A stretch of DNA of 64,000 bases from Volvox africanus. Taxonomy: Eukaryota > Chlorophyta > Chlorophyceae > Chlamydomonadales > Volvocaceae. The notes under the pieces are model-generated. The model ran no database searches and was not told the origin of the DNA. It saw only the letters and a list, made by a program, of their open reading frames with translations. Each line of letters begins with the position of its first letter. Within the stretch, counting starts at the first letter, position 1. The DNA is taken from the NCBI GenBank assembly GCA_030268105.1, contig BSDZ01000005.1:496001-560000 (forward strand), in the 5' to 3' direction. The position numbers were made by a program, and so were the translations under genes. Below are positions 63,964-64,000 of this stretch, piece by piece.

Positions 63964-64000
63964 GTGACAGCTGCGGCCGCAGCAATTCGACCAAGTAAGG

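Noticed and set aside
1..64000. CRISPR arrays, bacterial operons, phage or viral gene clusters
   Set aside because: No spaced direct repeats, no compact unspliced gene strings and no capsid or polymerase signatures were seen. The window is ordinary eukaryotic nuclear DNA.

Overview
The window is nuclear DNA of a green alga, most likely a colonial volvocine (Volvox or a close relative). Genes are split by GT-AG introns of roughly 40-700 bp. Many proteins carry long Ala, Gly, Gln and Ser runs, microsatellites are common, and a telomere-like TTTTAGGG/TTTAGGG tract is present. Nothing bacterial (operons, Shine-Dalgarno sites, CRISPR) is seen. The species is an inference; the intron-exon structure and protein families are read from the sequence. 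All exon models were built by hand from splice consensus, reading phase and family resemblance. No transcript data were available.

Layout. 1-4029 (-): 5' part of a large PAS/cyclase-like regulatory protein, running off the left edge. 5927-8088 (+): plastid-targeted multi-pass membrane protein of unknown function. 10457-14109 (+): large protein with a WD-like N-terminus and a C-terminal coiled coil. 14690-17192 (+): tail-anchored ubiquitin-conjugating enzyme of the UBE2J/UBC32-34 group. 18900-19632 (+): MAPEG-family membrane protein. 19986-20645 (-): decayed sequence that may be a non-LTR retrotransposon RNase H. 20646-26300: repeat-rich and largely gene-free, with a telomere-like tract. 26301-30255 (-): POFUT-like O-fucosyltransferase. 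30256-34215: AT-rich, gene-poor. 34216-40956 (-): roughly 2060-residue Gln-rich protein whose methyl-CpG-binding-like domain is assembled across three exons. 45157-48197 (-): plastid site-2 protease of the EGY family. 51322-54491 (+): RluA-type pseudouridine synthase. 55826-58755 (+): ABHD17-type serine hydrolase. 61900-63963 (+): exons of one or more genes that I could not identify.

The genes do not form a pathway. They are the usual mixture of housekeeping and regulatory eukaryotic genes: ER protein quality control, plastid membrane proteolysis, RNA modification, protein depalmitoylation, glycosylation, and chromatin or methyl-DNA reading. The least conventional items are the MBD/poly-Gln protein, the WD-coiled-coil protein, the plastid membrane protein, an intronic repeat shared by two distant genes, and the unresolved exons at the right end. 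I found no convincing new multi-gene system.
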